Assembly: GCA_025024175.1 (NCBI GenBank)
Contig: QCXZ01000064.1
Location: 50,117,325-50,181,324 of the forward strand
Source of the DNA: Rhyzopertha dominica
Taxonomy: Eukaryota > Arthropoda > Insecta > Coleoptera > Bostrichidae
Direction of reading: 5' to 3'
Length of the DNA stretch: 64,000 nt
Each line of letters opens with the position of its first letter. Positions within the stretch are counted from its first letter, which is position 1. Both the position numbers and the translations under genes were made by a program. Positions 1-11,475 of the stretch are shown one piece after another. The notes beneath the pieces are model-generated. The model did not search any database. It was not told where the DNA came from and saw nothing but the letters and a program-made list of their open reading frames with translations.

Positions 1-286
1 GGATGTTCTTGGTTTTTCATTGAGTGTATTGAGCGCGCAACTTGGATCATTTGTAGCTAATGCTACCTGCTAGACGCTTGTTAAATAGCCCGACGGAGTG
101 AGCGCGAGTAGTTCTGGTGTTTTAGTGCTAATAAGTGTGTCCAATATAATGATTTAGTGAATTAGTGGAGTTCAAATGGTAGTGTTTCGAACTAGTTGTG
201 TTTAGACTTACTGTTTGATACTAGTGTTTGTAAAAAAAGGAAGTTAGTCAGAATTCTGCAATTTTTCGAGCCCGCAATCGTAGTAC
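1..286 (+). mobile_element. Degenerate 5' LTR remnant, Ty3/gypsy element A
   Basis: This stretch lies just upstream of a primer-binding-site-like sequence (287-304) and a decayed gag (474 on), so it sits where a 5' LTR should be. Around 180-206 it has a run (tagtgtttcgaactagttg) that recurs with two changes at about 16842-16862, next to a decayed gypsy pol 3' end. I infer the two are related LTRs. The left boundary is outside the window or lost. Confidence 0.5.
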
Positions 287-304
287 TGGTGTCAGGAAGT
301 GGAT
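287..304 (+). other. Primer binding site-like sequence of gypsy element A
   Basis: TGGTGTCAGGAAGTGG begins here. The form TGGTGTCAGAAGTGG directly after the 5' LTR is common in arthropod Ty3/gypsy elements. One inserted G separates this copy from that form. Its position between the LTR-like tract and gag supports the call; the primer tRNA is not identified. Confidence 0.5.
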
Positions 305-473
305 TGAGGAGTGTTTTATGCCCCGAACGGGCAGTATTTGAAAGGCTTTGGAAGATGAGACGGATCGGAAGGCATAGGAAGGTCTGACATTACCAACAGT
401 CAGAGGGTGCAAAGTCAAGTGAGTCAACTGTGAGTTAAGTTATATGCCAGTGACGAGAAGATAATCTACCACC

Positions 474-1280
474 ATGGATGCACAAATGCAGCAGTTGATG
501 CAAATGATCCAAGACATGAAAGAGAAAATGGACACAAGCTGAGAAGAAATGAAGAATGAAGTTAGAACAACGAAGGAAACCCAAGAAGGTTAGGACTAGT
601 AGAAATAGAAATGAGAACAGCGCAAAATGACTACAATGAAATAATAACTGCTATAGAACAACAAATGAAAACTAAAATAGACGAATTAAAGAAAACCAGA
701 GCATAATAATTGAAGAAAGAGTCGAACATGTCGAAGGATGAGCCGATAAGATTGGCGAAAGAGTCGATCATGTCAAAGAGAAGGTTGAAAGCTCAATTAT
801 GGAATTGAAAATAATGTACATGAAAAGAAGCAGGATGACCCAAGATCCACGTTTTCACCAGGTACTTGAAGCAGCAAGGTTAAACCACCGCCGTATGATG
901 GACAAACAATGTTTGAGACCTACAAGGTGTAGTTTGAGGCAGCTGGGAAGGTAAACAACTAGAATGATCAAAAGAAAGCTACGACTTTGGTGATTGCTCT
1001 GTGTGGCCCAGCACCGCCTGAGCTTCTGGAAGAAATGGCAACGTAACGTTTCATTGATGGCGTCAGAGACGACACTGTAAGGAATGCTCTGCTGCTGACC
1101 ACCTACTCCGCGAAGAGGGAGGTTCTAGGAAAGACTTTAGAGATCGAGGCAGCCTACAAGGCATCAGCTGTCAACTGGGGTCAGTACAAGGTAGAGGAAA
1201 GCGACCTTATCAGGAAATTTATAGATTTAATAAAGCCTAACATAGTCAAACCCGCTACCGCTGCTGGAAACGAAGGCACT
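474..1280 (+). pseudogene. Ty3/gypsy gag pseudogene
   Basis: An ATG at 474 opens a short coiled-coil-like N-terminus (MDAQMQQLMQMIQDMKEKM) that hits a stop at about 540. Further on, across frame changes, come gag-type motifs: KPPPYDGQTMFETYK at about 882-932, then FEAAGKVNN, then FIDGVRDDTVRNALLLTTY at about 1052-1110. The pattern PPPYDG...W..Y..QFE...FIDGLRD is that of insect gypsy Gag. Frameshifts and stops make it non-functional. A matching pol 3' end lies at 15050-16350, so the two may be halves of one element split by later insertions. Confidence 0.65.
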
Positions 1281-1390
1281 ACAGCTCGCCTGCATAAAGA
1301 TACGTAAGTTAGAGGGAGCAAATGGGAGAAGGATAAGTGCATGTGCAGCTTATGACTTCTTTGGACGCGCTCAGCGTTACAGCACATTTA
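1278..1390 (+). repeat. Left arm of a ~110 bp inverted repeat
   Basis: The reverse complement of 8217-8325 aligns here over about 110 bases, with shared blocks such as GCGCTCAGCGTTACAGCACA and GAGAAGGATAA. The two copies face each other across about 7 kb that includes a PLE and a LINE. This may be the end of a larger element inserted in the gag, or a dispersed repeat present twice. Confidence 0.55.
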
Positions 1391-1549
1391 ACATTACCAC
1401 CGTGCAAGGGTACGTTTGGACAACCAACTATCCAGTAAAAGTATTAGATTAAGACTGTGTTCTTTAATGATTCTCAGTGTGATTTGTGTCTGCAGCAATA
1501 AGATTGGCATTGAAAAGCGAAGCTTTTTTAGCTAAATCCTATATATTTC

Positions 1550-1845
1550 GAGCACAATATCGGATCTTCGTCAGAGCTAACCAACCGCTAATAAAAATTC
1601 TAGAACAAAAACAGCTAAAACATGCCCTTGCAAGTAAGAAGTTTACATTTAAATATTAAAACAATGTGCCCCAGAGCTTTACATAAAGTCAACATATTAA
1701 TAATTGAGCCTTTTGCGAATTTTTGACTGTTAATATGTAAATGTGTACTTCTTACTTAAAAGGACATGTTTTTAGGTGTTCTTTGTTCGCGAATTTTTAT
1801 ACTAACAGCATTGGCTGATCCTGATGAAGATCCGATATTGTGCTC
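1550..1845. mobile_element. Foldback/MITE-like hairpin element
   Basis: The stretch starts GAGCACAATATCGGATCTTC and ends GAAGATCCGATATTGTGCTC, the exact reverse complement over 20 bases. Homology continues inward: the arm with aagtaagaagtttacattta (about 1630-1655) pairs with the reverse complement of 1734-1755. Most of the ~296 bp can fold into a single hairpin. No coding capacity is visible. It looks like a non-autonomous foldback element. Confidence 0.7.
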
Positions 1846-2359
1846 AATAATCGCCCTTTAGGTGATATACTCGATCCATCCAACATCCAACCGATAAACT
1901 AAAAATTTTGTTAATGTATTTCGGTATTCCCTATTACCCGTAGGGTCTTGCATTATCAGATCATAGTGATACGTTACGTTATATAAAGCAATAATTGACT
2001 TCGGCAGCTGATGGTTTCGAAAGATATGTTAACCTTTAGTTGATGCACTTGGACTATCGATTTAATAGGTAAATTAAACACTTTCTTATGGTACCTCTGC
2101 ATCCTCTTCAGCAGATCTTGCATTATCGAATCATAATAACACTCTATACAAGGCGGCAATATACGTGTATCCACGTTTCTTTGCACTTGAATTTGTCAAA
2201 TATTCTTACCATTAGATAAAGCAATTGTTCAATGCAATCCCCTGTTGTCGGGTAGATTTGGCACTACCAGTGTCAGTGGGTCTAGGCAAAGCTTATACAT
2301 GGCCTCTGCAGTTGGCTTTTGAAAGATAAATCGCCCTCTAGGTGATTCACTGGCTCCTT
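1846..2359 (-). repeat. Copies of a ~200 bp dispersed repeat (reverse orientation)
   Basis: Contains the hallmark strings ATAAATCGCCCT.TAGGTGAT (about 1848 and 2327) and GTAGATTTGGCACTACCAGTG (about 2251). These recur in forward orientation at 8326-8640 and 11476-12360, and in reverse at 3770-3975. No coding capacity was recognised. Confidence 0.55.
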
Positions 2360-3600
2360 CCACCCAACAGATCAATTCAACACGCGAAAGACAGAGCACC
2401 ACGTCAGGAACTCCGGAGACCTTATTGAGAAAATGAATAAGATCATAGTAGACCCGGAGGACATCTTAGTAAGCTTTGATATCACCTCACTCTTCACGAA
2501 GATACCATTGGACGATGCCTTAAGGGAGTTGAAGAAACGTCTACAAGAAGAAGACCTGGATGAAGAACTAGTCCAACTTGCGAATATCTGCCAGAAATCT
2601 ACTTTCTTCAAGTTCCAGGAGGAATACTACGAGCAGACAGAAGGTCACCGCTTTCTCCGCTGATAGCTAACATTTACTTGGAAGCCTTCGAGACAACTGC
2701 ATTGGCATCGGCACGGCTTAAACCTAAGTGTTGGTTTAGATACGTGGACGACACTTTTACCGTCTGGCCGCATGGAGAATAGAACATAAAGGGGTTCCTG
2801 GACCATGTAAATAGCATCCATAGCGGCATACAATTCACGAGATGGAGACCAATGGCGCCCTACCCTTCCTGTATGTGATGGTGACAAGGAAACAAGAGGC
2901 ACGCTAGGACATCGGGCATGCAGATTCACACCGCCACCCCGCCCAAAAACGAGGAGTCATCAACACGCTGATACAGCGGGCGAAGCTATCAGCGAACCAG
3001 ACCATCTAGAAGAGGAATTAGAACATTTACGCAAAGCACTACAGAAGAACGGATATCCTAAGGCATAGATTGAGAAGGCTATCAACAAGCAACCATGCAC
3101 GGAGGAAGGAACCAGAGGAGCACATCGCTGCAGCATACCTGCCCTACGTCAATGGATGTACAGATAAGATCGGACGGCTGCTGAGAAGACATCATATAAA
3201 CATCATCTTCACCGCCCCGAGAAAGATAGCTAACGCCTTTCCGAAATATCGTTCGACGACTGAGGAGCTACAAATACAAGGTGTGTACAGCATCCCATGC
3301 AGCTGTGGGAAGGTTTACATCGGCCAAACCGGAAGGCACATCAGCGCGAGAATCAAGGAGCACATGAGGGACACCAGAGACGGCAAGGTGATAGGTCGGC
3401 TGCAGCAGAACATCGAATGGAGACTGGCCACATCATCAAATATGAGGAAGCACAAATGCTGTCGAGGGAAGCGAGATTCTGGCCGAGACTACAAGGAAGC
3501 CATCGAAATCCAGAAGAACCCGCACAATTACAACCGTGACCGGGGCATCGAACTACCTGGAATTTGAAAACCGGTCATGCGTAACAACGCCCACGCGTCA
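2360..3600 (+). pseudogene. Penelope-like element: RT and GIY-YIG endonuclease remnants
   Basis: Reading across a few frame changes, the reverse transcriptase shows ILVSFDITSLFTKIPLDDAL (from about 2463), then LIANIYLEAFETTAL and FRYVDDTFTVWP (about 2737-2772, the YVDD catalytic box). At 3070-3567 an open stretch carries a GIY-YIG-type nuclease signature, GVYSIPCSCGKVYIGQTGR, followed by RIKEHMRD. RT followed by GIY-YIG is the domain order of Penelope-like elements. Internal stops near 2663, 2784 and 3070 and frameshifts show decay. It sits inside copies of the ~200 bp repeat, which resume on its right at about 3770. Confidence 0.85.
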
Positions 3601-3639
3601 GTGACCCGGACGAGGACTAGGACACTTCAGTTTCAGAGC

Positions 3640-3695
3640 TACTTCTGAGGAAGACACCGACATGAGTGTCGAAACGTCAAGGTCTAATAACCAAC
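3640..3695 (+). ncRNA. Hammerhead-ribozyme-like motif downstream of PLE
   Basis: About 75 bases after the PLE stop is CTGAGGA (3645-3651), a possible 5 bp stem II (GACAC 3653-3657 with GTGTC 3666-3670), then GAAA (3671-3674). CUGANGA, stem II and GAAA are the conserved hammerhead core, and PLEs are known to carry hammerhead motifs in their terminal repeats. I could not place a convincing stem III and cleavage site, so activity is unproven. Confidence 0.45.
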
Positions 3696-3769
3696 GTGGG
3701 AACCAGTCCGGAAAACGACATGTCATCGACAACAACCGCGGAGGCCTTCAAACCAAAATTCTAGCACTT

Positions 3770-3975
3770 GATCGTGGTGCTCAATGTAATTTGGAATGTC
3801 CTAACACCCGATAGGTTTGGCAGTGCCAGTTCTCAATGCTTGTTTATATAAGGAATCAAGACGTCATTTGGCTGCAAAAGATAAATCGCCCCATTTAACG
3901 AATAAACCCAAAACTTTGTTAATGTAATTCGGTATGCCTGCCTCTAATGCTACAGCACGCCTGCTTCCCTTTATC
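3770..3975 (-). repeat. Dispersed ~200 bp repeat (reverse orientation)
   Basis: The reverse complement reads through GCAGGCGTGCTGTAGCATTA, GGCGATTTATCTTT and AACTGGCACTGCCAAACCTA, in the same order as at 8310-8440. It resumes the repeat interrupted by the PLE at 2360-3760. Confidence 0.55.
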
Positions 3976-4129
3976 GCACGATTTAATGTTTATTTCTTAG
4001 TCCATATGTACAAATACAATATGTAATACATAAAATAGCGTTAAACAATGTTCTAAGCATGCATTCTTAATTTCACCGAGACTACTATAGTTTAAGCCAC
4101 AAGCTCTGCCTATCTTGTTAAAACTATAA

Positions 4130-7100
4130 CCTTTGATAATACATTCTACATTCAAAGCTATAACACAGACAAAGGCGAATTTGCTAATATCATGCCGTTG
4201 CTACTTGGACAACAAAACTGACGCAGACCCGAATGTGGAAGGAAGTATAATTGACCTAACAACTTCGTACAGTCAGTGTGGCCCCTGACCAACCGACAAA
4301 GAAAAACATCATATGACACCTCTCTTCTTGTGCTTAAGGATGCCGCATGGTCAAATCCTGTAAGGGATACATACCGGTGCATTTATAGGCTAAAAACTTA
4401 AGAAATTTGCGCTTGATATAGGTTTGATAGCACGGCGACCATGCAACTGATGCATACTATAGCTTACTACGGACATGCGCAGCAAAAAGACATTTCAGAG
4501 CCTTAACATCAGTGAAAAAAAAACAGTTTCTCATCAAAAATCCTAACGCCTTCATAGCTGATGATACGACATGTCCAACATGTTCATTAAAGCTGAGTCT
4601 CTAGAACGCCCAAGTCCTTAACCTTAGATACCCTGGGTAAAATAGTGCCATCGACGTTATAATTAAAAATAATGGGGTCAGCCTGCGGCAGCAGCTCATT
4701 ATTTGACACTTGGAGAGAAGTTCAAGGAAACTTACAGAACACCATAGGGCACGAGAGTCAAGACCCTCCTGGAGTCGAGTGTAGAGATGTTTGCATAAAT
4801 CTTTAAGTCGGCAAATAAGAATTTGCTTCATTTCAAGATGTCAGGCATATCATTTATGAAGATCAAGAATAGCAGCGGCCCGAGGTTCGAACCCTGCGGG
4901 AAACCTAAACCAGCGGAGAACTGCCCTGACCACGTTGATCAATACCTTGCGAAACATACTGAGTCAATAATACTAGGTTTGTCACAGTGGATCTGCCGTG
5001 AACGAAACCATATTGTGACGAAAAACCTAAAGCGCAGCAGAAGACGATTGTAAACAACTATTTCAAATACTTTTAAAAAGTTTGAAGAAATAGATACTTG
5101 AACACATCGATCGGTTGAATATTGTAGCAAGGTGTTCGGAAAGAATGAAACCATAATCCCTGATGAAGAAAGTCGGAACTTTATCCTATCCTTGCGTCAT
5201 ATTATTCCTCAACTGCCTCACCTCCTCAGCACTCACCTGCCACCCCTCGAAAATTATCAGGTTCTGAGTACTATTATATTATCTTACAGGTTCATAAGCC
5301 GATGAAGAGCGGAAAACGTCATGGAAATAACGAGCAAACTCATTTGTTGGGGCCCACCAATCTCCTCCCGATTCATTCTCATAAATCCTGGAATTCTAGT
5401 ATTCCCGTTTTTAGTATGGAAAAAGGATAAAATGCAACTAAGTTGGCTTTCACATCACAAACATTTCTTATTTGAGATCTTACATTTTTAAACTGCACTA
5501 AATACTGAGGTCCACCTGTTTTTTTTAATATTTATTATATAAACATTCTTTAGTTCTCGTGTATACAATGTTGGAAATTTACGCTTCTAGGAACGAAATC
5601 GTGAAATATATTGTTCAAATAAATTATAAAGGGATGATATTGAGTATTCAACAGCATCATTTACATCATTAACTCGCACCAAGAGTGATAAGTCGTAGTT
5701 CAGAATGGAATCATACAATGCAGGAAAATTTGCCATTCTAAAGTTGAAACAAGTACCAAGTTTGTTTACAGGAAAATTAATCTTATGTGAGACTGTTATA
5801 TCCATTTCAATAAATAGAGCCGGATGATGGGGGTCCTCAGTAACAAGGGGCTCATCCTCGTGATCGACCCTACATGATAAGTCACAGAACAGCAAGTCTA
5901 ATAATTTGCCTTTATTGTTATAAGTATTGTTATACTGTGACAGGCCCGTCACACTTAGAAAGTTGGTGATGCCAGAGAATCCTGTGTCAATTAAATCTTT
6001 GCCTACACATTGCGGAACATTAAAGTCGCCCATAATTAGTTATGTGGGTATTAATATTCAGAGTATAGTGCTCAAGAATATCGAAGAACTGTAGGTAGGT
6101 GTCAGCTGAAACAGACGGCGGAACATATACGACAAGACGACAACAGTAGTCACAGATCTGCGATCACCCAAACCACATCGACAGCCAACAATATTAAAAG
6201 AAGGAATTGCCTCAGAAATCGAACTCAAATCCACTGGCACAGAAGGAATATTCTCCCTTACAGACAAGAGAACACTCCCTCCACGAGCGCATCCAAGAGC
6301 CACGTAGTCTCTGTCCCTCCTATGTGTTATATACCCGCTAGGAAATGCTGGTCATGTAGCCAAGTTTCTGTAAAACCGACAGCATCAAATTCCAACACCG
6401 ATAAGCCGGAATAGACCTTGTACGCAAACCACGAACATTCTGGTAATACGAGTAGTAGGTTAAAGAGTTTCTTTGGGAGAACTTCCCACCTGTCTGCAAT
6501 TGGAGTGATGTACACTAAAAAGGTTACATTTAAACTCTGATAATGCACACAGGAAACCAAGTCCGAAGCAGTATGATTAATATTAGCCTATATATTATGT
6601 TTATTATTAAAGTTATATTATATTATATTATATTATTATATAAAGTTATATATGCAATTTACGCATTTAAGTACATCAGATTTACAGTCATTAACTGGAT
6701 GCTGTGAATGGCAACGAAGACACGTTGGGCCTATCTGTGATGTGAACACTGATTTGCGAAATGATGAAAACCACAACAGTTATAGCACCGTCGCAAGTCC
6801 ACTCCACTGCACAATAGTCGTATCCAAATATCATATATCCAGATTCCAATGCATTATCATATGTTCCTTTATTCACTTACACAACGGCTTGGAAGCGGGT
6901 TGGACTCTTACGAAGTGGTTGAAAGCCTACTATCTCACAATATTCATCAGCCGCAAACAGGTGCCGATTCTGTTTGGTTATATAATCCACTAGCGTACCG
7001 TTTTTGAACTTCTCATCACTAGATATACAACTCTGCCTTAGATGTACAGAAGAAAGCTTTTCAATGTCATATTTTTCCCTCAAATTCTGTTCATCGAGAT

Positions 7101-7850
7101 TTTACTGGCGTCCTCATCTTTGCCACATCTAATTATTATACCTCCACTACGTACACTCTTCCCTTTGGAAATAGACATTGGATCTACATGTTTCATAACT
7201 TCGATCTTTGTCGCAATACTTGTTTGTTTGGAATCCTTTGTCTGCAGAAGCACGGACGATTTAGCCCTTACAGCTTGTAATTATTTGTGGAACTTTGATC
7301 AATCATATTTGCCGAAGGTGCCAGACTACTGTTAGAGGGGCTCAGGATATTAATCCTGTTATTAAGGTCTCGGAAATCGCGAAATATTAGCTCAGATTTT
7401 AGACCCTGAAGAGCAGCAATATCCTTCTGAACAATTGCTAAGTTATTATTTATCTTGTTAACATCATTCTTACAAGTTACTTCAATTGTTGCACAAATAA
7501 AAAAAAACAAAGTTTAAATTCTGACACAGCTGTAGTTAAACCACTTATTACAGGGATTCTCGCAACCCGCGAGCCCATCCTTTTTGGACGATTTGCATTT
7601 GTGGTAATCTGATATTGCATAAGATTTGCTTGATAAGCAGAAAATCGAAAATATTTGACTCTGCCAGAACAGCGGAAAGCGCGCAATTTAACAACAGTTC
7701 CACAAAAAAGTCCGACAAAGAAGTCACAAGAGTCCGATTAAGATGCCACCAAAAGGTCACAAAAATTCGACGCGCAATACACTGCTCAGTACAACAGCAC
7801 GCCAAAAAACTAACACAACAGTACAGTTCAAACACTATTTTCATTTATGT
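4130..7850 (-). pseudogene. Jockey-like LINE, decayed, with ORF1 and ORF2 remnants
   Basis: Read on the minus strand, 7850-6880 carries an ORF1-like region starting about NANRPKRMGSRVARIPVISG. Then comes the ORF2 apurinic endonuclease: YYQNVRGLRT and DAVGFTETWLHDQ (about 6440-6340), then MGDFNVPQ (6033) and DLLFCDLSCRVDHEDEPLV. The RT follows: FPQGSNLGPLLFLIFINDMP with FLFADDLKIY at about 4905-4790 across frame breaks. The C-terminal segment LSTRREVSYDVFLCRLVRG lies at 4382-4158. YYQNVRGLRT and this RT fit the Jockey clade. Many stops and frameshifts make it inactive. Confidence 0.85.
6605..6652. repeat. AT-rich simple repeat (attat)n
   Basis: A run of attat/tatatt units lies inside the LINE body, between its endonuclease and ORF1 parts. 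Confidence 0.8.
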
Positions 7851-8216
7851 ATAAAAGATCAGATGATTTAGCTAAAAGAAAACTAATTTAGTGAAGAAAA
7901 TAAAGTTCAATTATTGACCATCTCCGATCAATAAAGCAAAGAATATTGCTCCAAAAACGTATAAGATTCAGGAGCACACTTAACACACTAATAGTGGCTA
8001 GAAATGACAATGTACTATTCAATTTCTTGACCAAATAATACTAAGTTGATACAATGAAAAAGGAAAATAGCGTTAGAACATGTGTTAACAACTCAGCCTT
8101 TCACAACACAAAATGAGCAAACTTTTGAAATCAACTATTCAGTGAACTTTAACTTAGATTGATTTGCATTAATATTAAATTTCAAAGTACAGATCGGTCA
8201 TCGTGCACGTATGTAA
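7851..8216. other. No recognisable feature
   Basis: AT-rich sequence between the LINE 5' side and the inverted-repeat arm at 8217. I see no coding motif or repeat that I can name; part may be LINE 5' UTR. Confidence 0.4.
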
Positions 8217-8325
8217 TTGTGCTGTAACGCTGAGCGCGTTTGGAGAAGTCACAAACGGTACCGTTATCCTTCTCGCGTTTAATATCTCTAAGTTATGTAT
8301 CTCCAAGCAGGCGTGCTGTAGCATT
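8217..8325 (-). repeat. Right arm of the ~110 bp inverted repeat
   Basis: Reverse-complement partner of 1278-1390, sharing the block TGTGCTGTAACGCTGAGCGC and the GCAGGCG(T/A)GCTGTAG junction. The latter also occurs (reverse) at about 3950-3970, where it continues into the ~200 bp repeat, so this arm may belong to that repeat family. Confidence 0.55.
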
Positions 8326-8795
8326 ACATTAATTGAATGTACCGAGTGTATCACCTATTAGGCGATTTATCTTTCGTAGCCGAATGCAAAGGTTTTCATT
8401 TCTTGTCTAAACAAGTACGTCAACTAGCAGTACCAAACCTACCGTTAACAACGTTGGATTTATATGTTACATGGGTGGACCCAGTGTATCAACTAATGGA
8501 CAATCTGTCTTTCTAAGCCACGTGCAGATGTATTGCCTTGTCTTGATAACTGTCAGTGCCTAACCTAAAAGACATAAGGGGATTTTACATTACATTGATC
8601 AAGTCTATCATTAAATGCTAGGTTTATCTAACAAATCCAAGTGCAGACATAATAGGCCAGACTAGATGAACAGAAGTATATTGCAGGTTGAATTGGCCTC
8701 CAGCTGGTATATCTATCTAACAAAACCAAACACAGAAAAAGATGGCTAGAGGTGTATTGATTGTATAGCGTGTATAGTGGGTATGCCGACCCAAC
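8326..8795 (+). repeat. Dispersed ~200 bp repeat, forward, about two units
   Basis: Two successive units are visible. One contains ATTAGGCGATTTATCTTTCG, then CTAGCAGTACCAAACCTACC. The next contains GTGGACCCAGTGTATCAACT and TCTAACAAATCCAAGTGCAG. The second aligns with 11690-12050 and 12128-12330. No coding capacity. Confidence 0.6.
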
Positions 8796-8799
8796 AGTA

Positions 8800-9180
8800 T
8801 AAACACTTTGTTGATCTGTATGATCCCTGAATGTTGAAGACTGATGAAAGATGACACCTAAATCAGCTACTTTATTCACTCTTTCAATTGATTCGTCGTT
8901 GATTAAATAATTGTTTACAATAGTGTGTTTTAACGGTGAATGTAATAACTAATGTTGATGAATATACTCTTATCATCACACCAGTCAGCCAACAGATCAA
9001 GATCGACCTGGAGCATAGCGCAGTAGATAGAAGAATTAATGACAAAAAAATCTACATTATCTGCAAATAACAAAGTGTTTTGTGTGAATGCAACTATGCC
9101 AGGTCATCAATGAACAAAAGAAATTTGATTTTTACAATGCAAGACCTACGGGGTTGCTACAAAGTAAGGAACCTGCCGGA
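8800..9180 (-). pseudogene. LINE reverse transcriptase fragment
   Basis: Minus-strand translation across frame changes gives KIKFLLFIDDLA, then ADNVDFFVINSSIYCAMLQVDLDLLADWCDDKS, then ESIERVNKVADLGVIFHQSSTFRDH. The order (INDL, ADD, LQ.DLD.L..WC, V.DLGV.F....F..H) is the RT palm and thumb of Jockey/CR1-type LINEs. It is an isolated, frame-shifted fragment. Confidence 0.7.
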
Positions 9181-9634
9181 TATTTCAGGTTCTGTTCGAC
9201 AGATTTTTCTGATATTGTACATGGGTCTATAGGGTCTAAAATACATTTTTTTCAATTTTTTCAACTCCGGGTCAGCTCTCGTTTCAGAAATATGGGCACA
9301 AATTGCATTTTTTAAATTGGAAGGGAGTCAAAAGGCACATCATTGAAGAGGATATTTTTTCCTAATTTCAAAAATGTATCATACTTACACAATTTATTGC
9401 TTCTGAGTTGAGAAAAGTGTGATAACAAACTTGGGTCTTGCAAAAAACTTCGGGTTAAAAACCATATTAGTTATCGCTAAGTAAGAGCAAAAACTCCAAG
9501 TGTCTCCATTTTCCTTGTGACTGGTGATAAATTTAATTCACTTTGTTATTTGCAACCGCATTGCCTCAGTTAAGTGAACATGATCGCATTGAAATTTTGA
9601 TGATGATTGGTTATGGAAATAGAAGGCGAGTTTT
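9181..9634. other. No recognisable feature
   Basis: Non-coding, AT-rich stretch upstream of the DDE transposase remnant. It may include that element's 5' end, but I found no inverted terminal repeat. Confidence 0.35.
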
Positions 9635-10370
9635 TCGGAAGTAGTGGTAGTCTTCAATGCAATTCAAGAAGATCGTGAACCAACCAGATCAACAGTTATT
9701 AAAACATTGCAACGTTTTGACGAAACCGGCGGTGTTAAAAATCTTAAAAAACCAGGAAGTCCAAAGGTTGCTGCGATTGAGGGAAGTAGCTTGAATGTCC
9801 GTTTAAATGTGTAGTATTTTGTACAACAGCGTACTTTCACTCACCATATTAACAGAATATCTGATCCCAAAATTTTGAAGAAAGAGAAGTTTCATCCAAA
9901 CAAAATTCACTTATTGCAAGTACTGTGCGAAGATGATTTTGATCGTAGGATAGAATTTTGCGAAACTGCTATGAACATGCTAGATGAAGATAGAAATATT
10001 TTAAATTGGATTATGTCTTCTGATGAAGCGACTTTTTGCCTCAATGGTAATGTGAATAGCCATAATTGCAGATATTGGCCGGACACAAATCCACATTGGA
10101 TGTAACAGGTCCACAACACCCTCGAATGTCTGGTGTGGTATTATCGGCGAGCACATTATTGGACCTTTTTTCATCGATGGAAATTTGAATGCGGTCAAGT
10201 ATTTACAGCTCTTGCGCGAACACATTATACCAGAACTTATCCGACTATTCCCTAATCGTGAAAATGCTGCACGTCCTTCTGAACAGGTACGCTTTCAACA
10301 AGTTTGTGCACCGCCACATATTGCAATCATCGTTTTCAATGATGTGTCTTTTGACCACCTTCCCATTTCA
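9635..10370 (+). pseudogene. DUF4817-type IS630/Tc1/mariner-related transposase pseudogene
   Basis: The first part gives a helix-turn-helix region ending FDETGGVKNLKKPGSPK. Then come KEKFHPNKIHLLQVLCEDDFDRRIEFCETAMNML, SSDEATFCLNGNVNSHNCRYWPDTNPHWM (stop at about 10103), and in another frame HIIGPFFIDGNLNAVKYLQLLREHIIPELIRLF and RFQQVCAPPH. This is the insect transposase family with a DUF4817 N-terminus and a DDE_3 catalytic domain. The first Asp (SDEATF) is present. The second, expected in QQDGAPPH, is replaced (QQVCAPPH). With the stops and frameshift, the enzyme is dead. A LINE fragment follows. Confidence 0.8.
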
Positions 10371-10499
10371 AAAAATGCAACTTGCTCCTATATTCCAAAA
10401 CGGAAGCAGACACTTAACTTTAAAAAAATATTACAAAAAGATTGCAGAAACAAATCAACAACAAAACATGTTAACCATCAACAGAGCAACAAATAAACA

Positions 10500-11475
10500 A
10501 TGTGCAATATTAATAGCGAAAAAAAAGTCAAAGACTGAAGATGTTTATGGATTATCCACAAGTTTTATACACCATATTGCCCAAGAAATTTGCGTTCCAA
10601 TTACAGCTATTTTAATAAGTGTACCGATGAAGGTAAACAAAGTCATGCCGATTTATAAAAAAGATGATGTTAATGATTGTAGTAGTTACAAACCAATCTC
10701 CATTCTTTCAACCATATCCAAAATTTTCGAATCTTTACTCAAGAATAGAATTGTATCGTTCTTTGAAAGAAAAGGCATATTCGATAATAATCAACAAAGA
10801 CATGACCAAAATTATCATATACGATCTGAGCAAAGCATTCGACACTATTTCACATGGAATTTTAATACAAAAGCTAAACGAATATAGCGTTAGAGGAAAA
10901 GGTAACGATATAATAAAATCTTACTTGAACAGTCGTCACCAATTAGTAGAATGGATTGCAATGCAAAATCCAAAGAACGATAGCTTAAATGTGGCGTTCC
11001 ACAAGGATCGATTTTAGGTCCAATTTTATTTATAATATACGTAAACGACTTCTCCTACAGCATGAGAGACAACGTACTATGCATTTACCAGTATGCGGAC
11101 GACACTACACTAATAAATCAAGGCAAAATAGAAGAAGGAACTACAGCAAAAAGAAAAAGGTGCTTTACGCGAAGCCCGAAAATGGTTTGACATCAATAGG
11201 ATGAAGATCAACATTGAAAAAACCCAATCATTGTCAGTCTCAAATAAAACTGGGGAAACGTCATCAATTACTTTTCTTGGAATACACATGGACAACAAAT
11301 TGAATTGGTCAGTACATGTACGTGAAACATACAAAACGAATTTCACGATTATAACACTAGAAACAAAGAAGCACCAAGAATCCCTCTGGACAGGATTAAG
11401 CAGATACAACAGGGCATAGACTACTGGGTTGTCGTGCTCTACCAAAAAGTGCCGTACACCATAAAAAACTATCAA
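10500..11475 (+). pseudogene. Non-LTR retrotransposon (Jockey/CR1-like) RT fragment
   Basis: Frame-shifted RT: VYGLSTSFIHHIAQEICVPI, VNKVMPIYKKDD...YKPISILSTISKIFE (about 10640-10730), DLSKAFDTISHGILIQKL (about 10826-10880), [15 protein letters not shown], then [10 protein letters not shown] (the ADD box, about 11088-11117), and later FLGIHMDNKLNWSVHV (about 11273-11320). These are fingers, palm and thumb of a LINE RT. No endonuclease domain precedes it, so it is 5'-truncated or joined to the neighbouring transposon debris. Confidence 0.8.
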
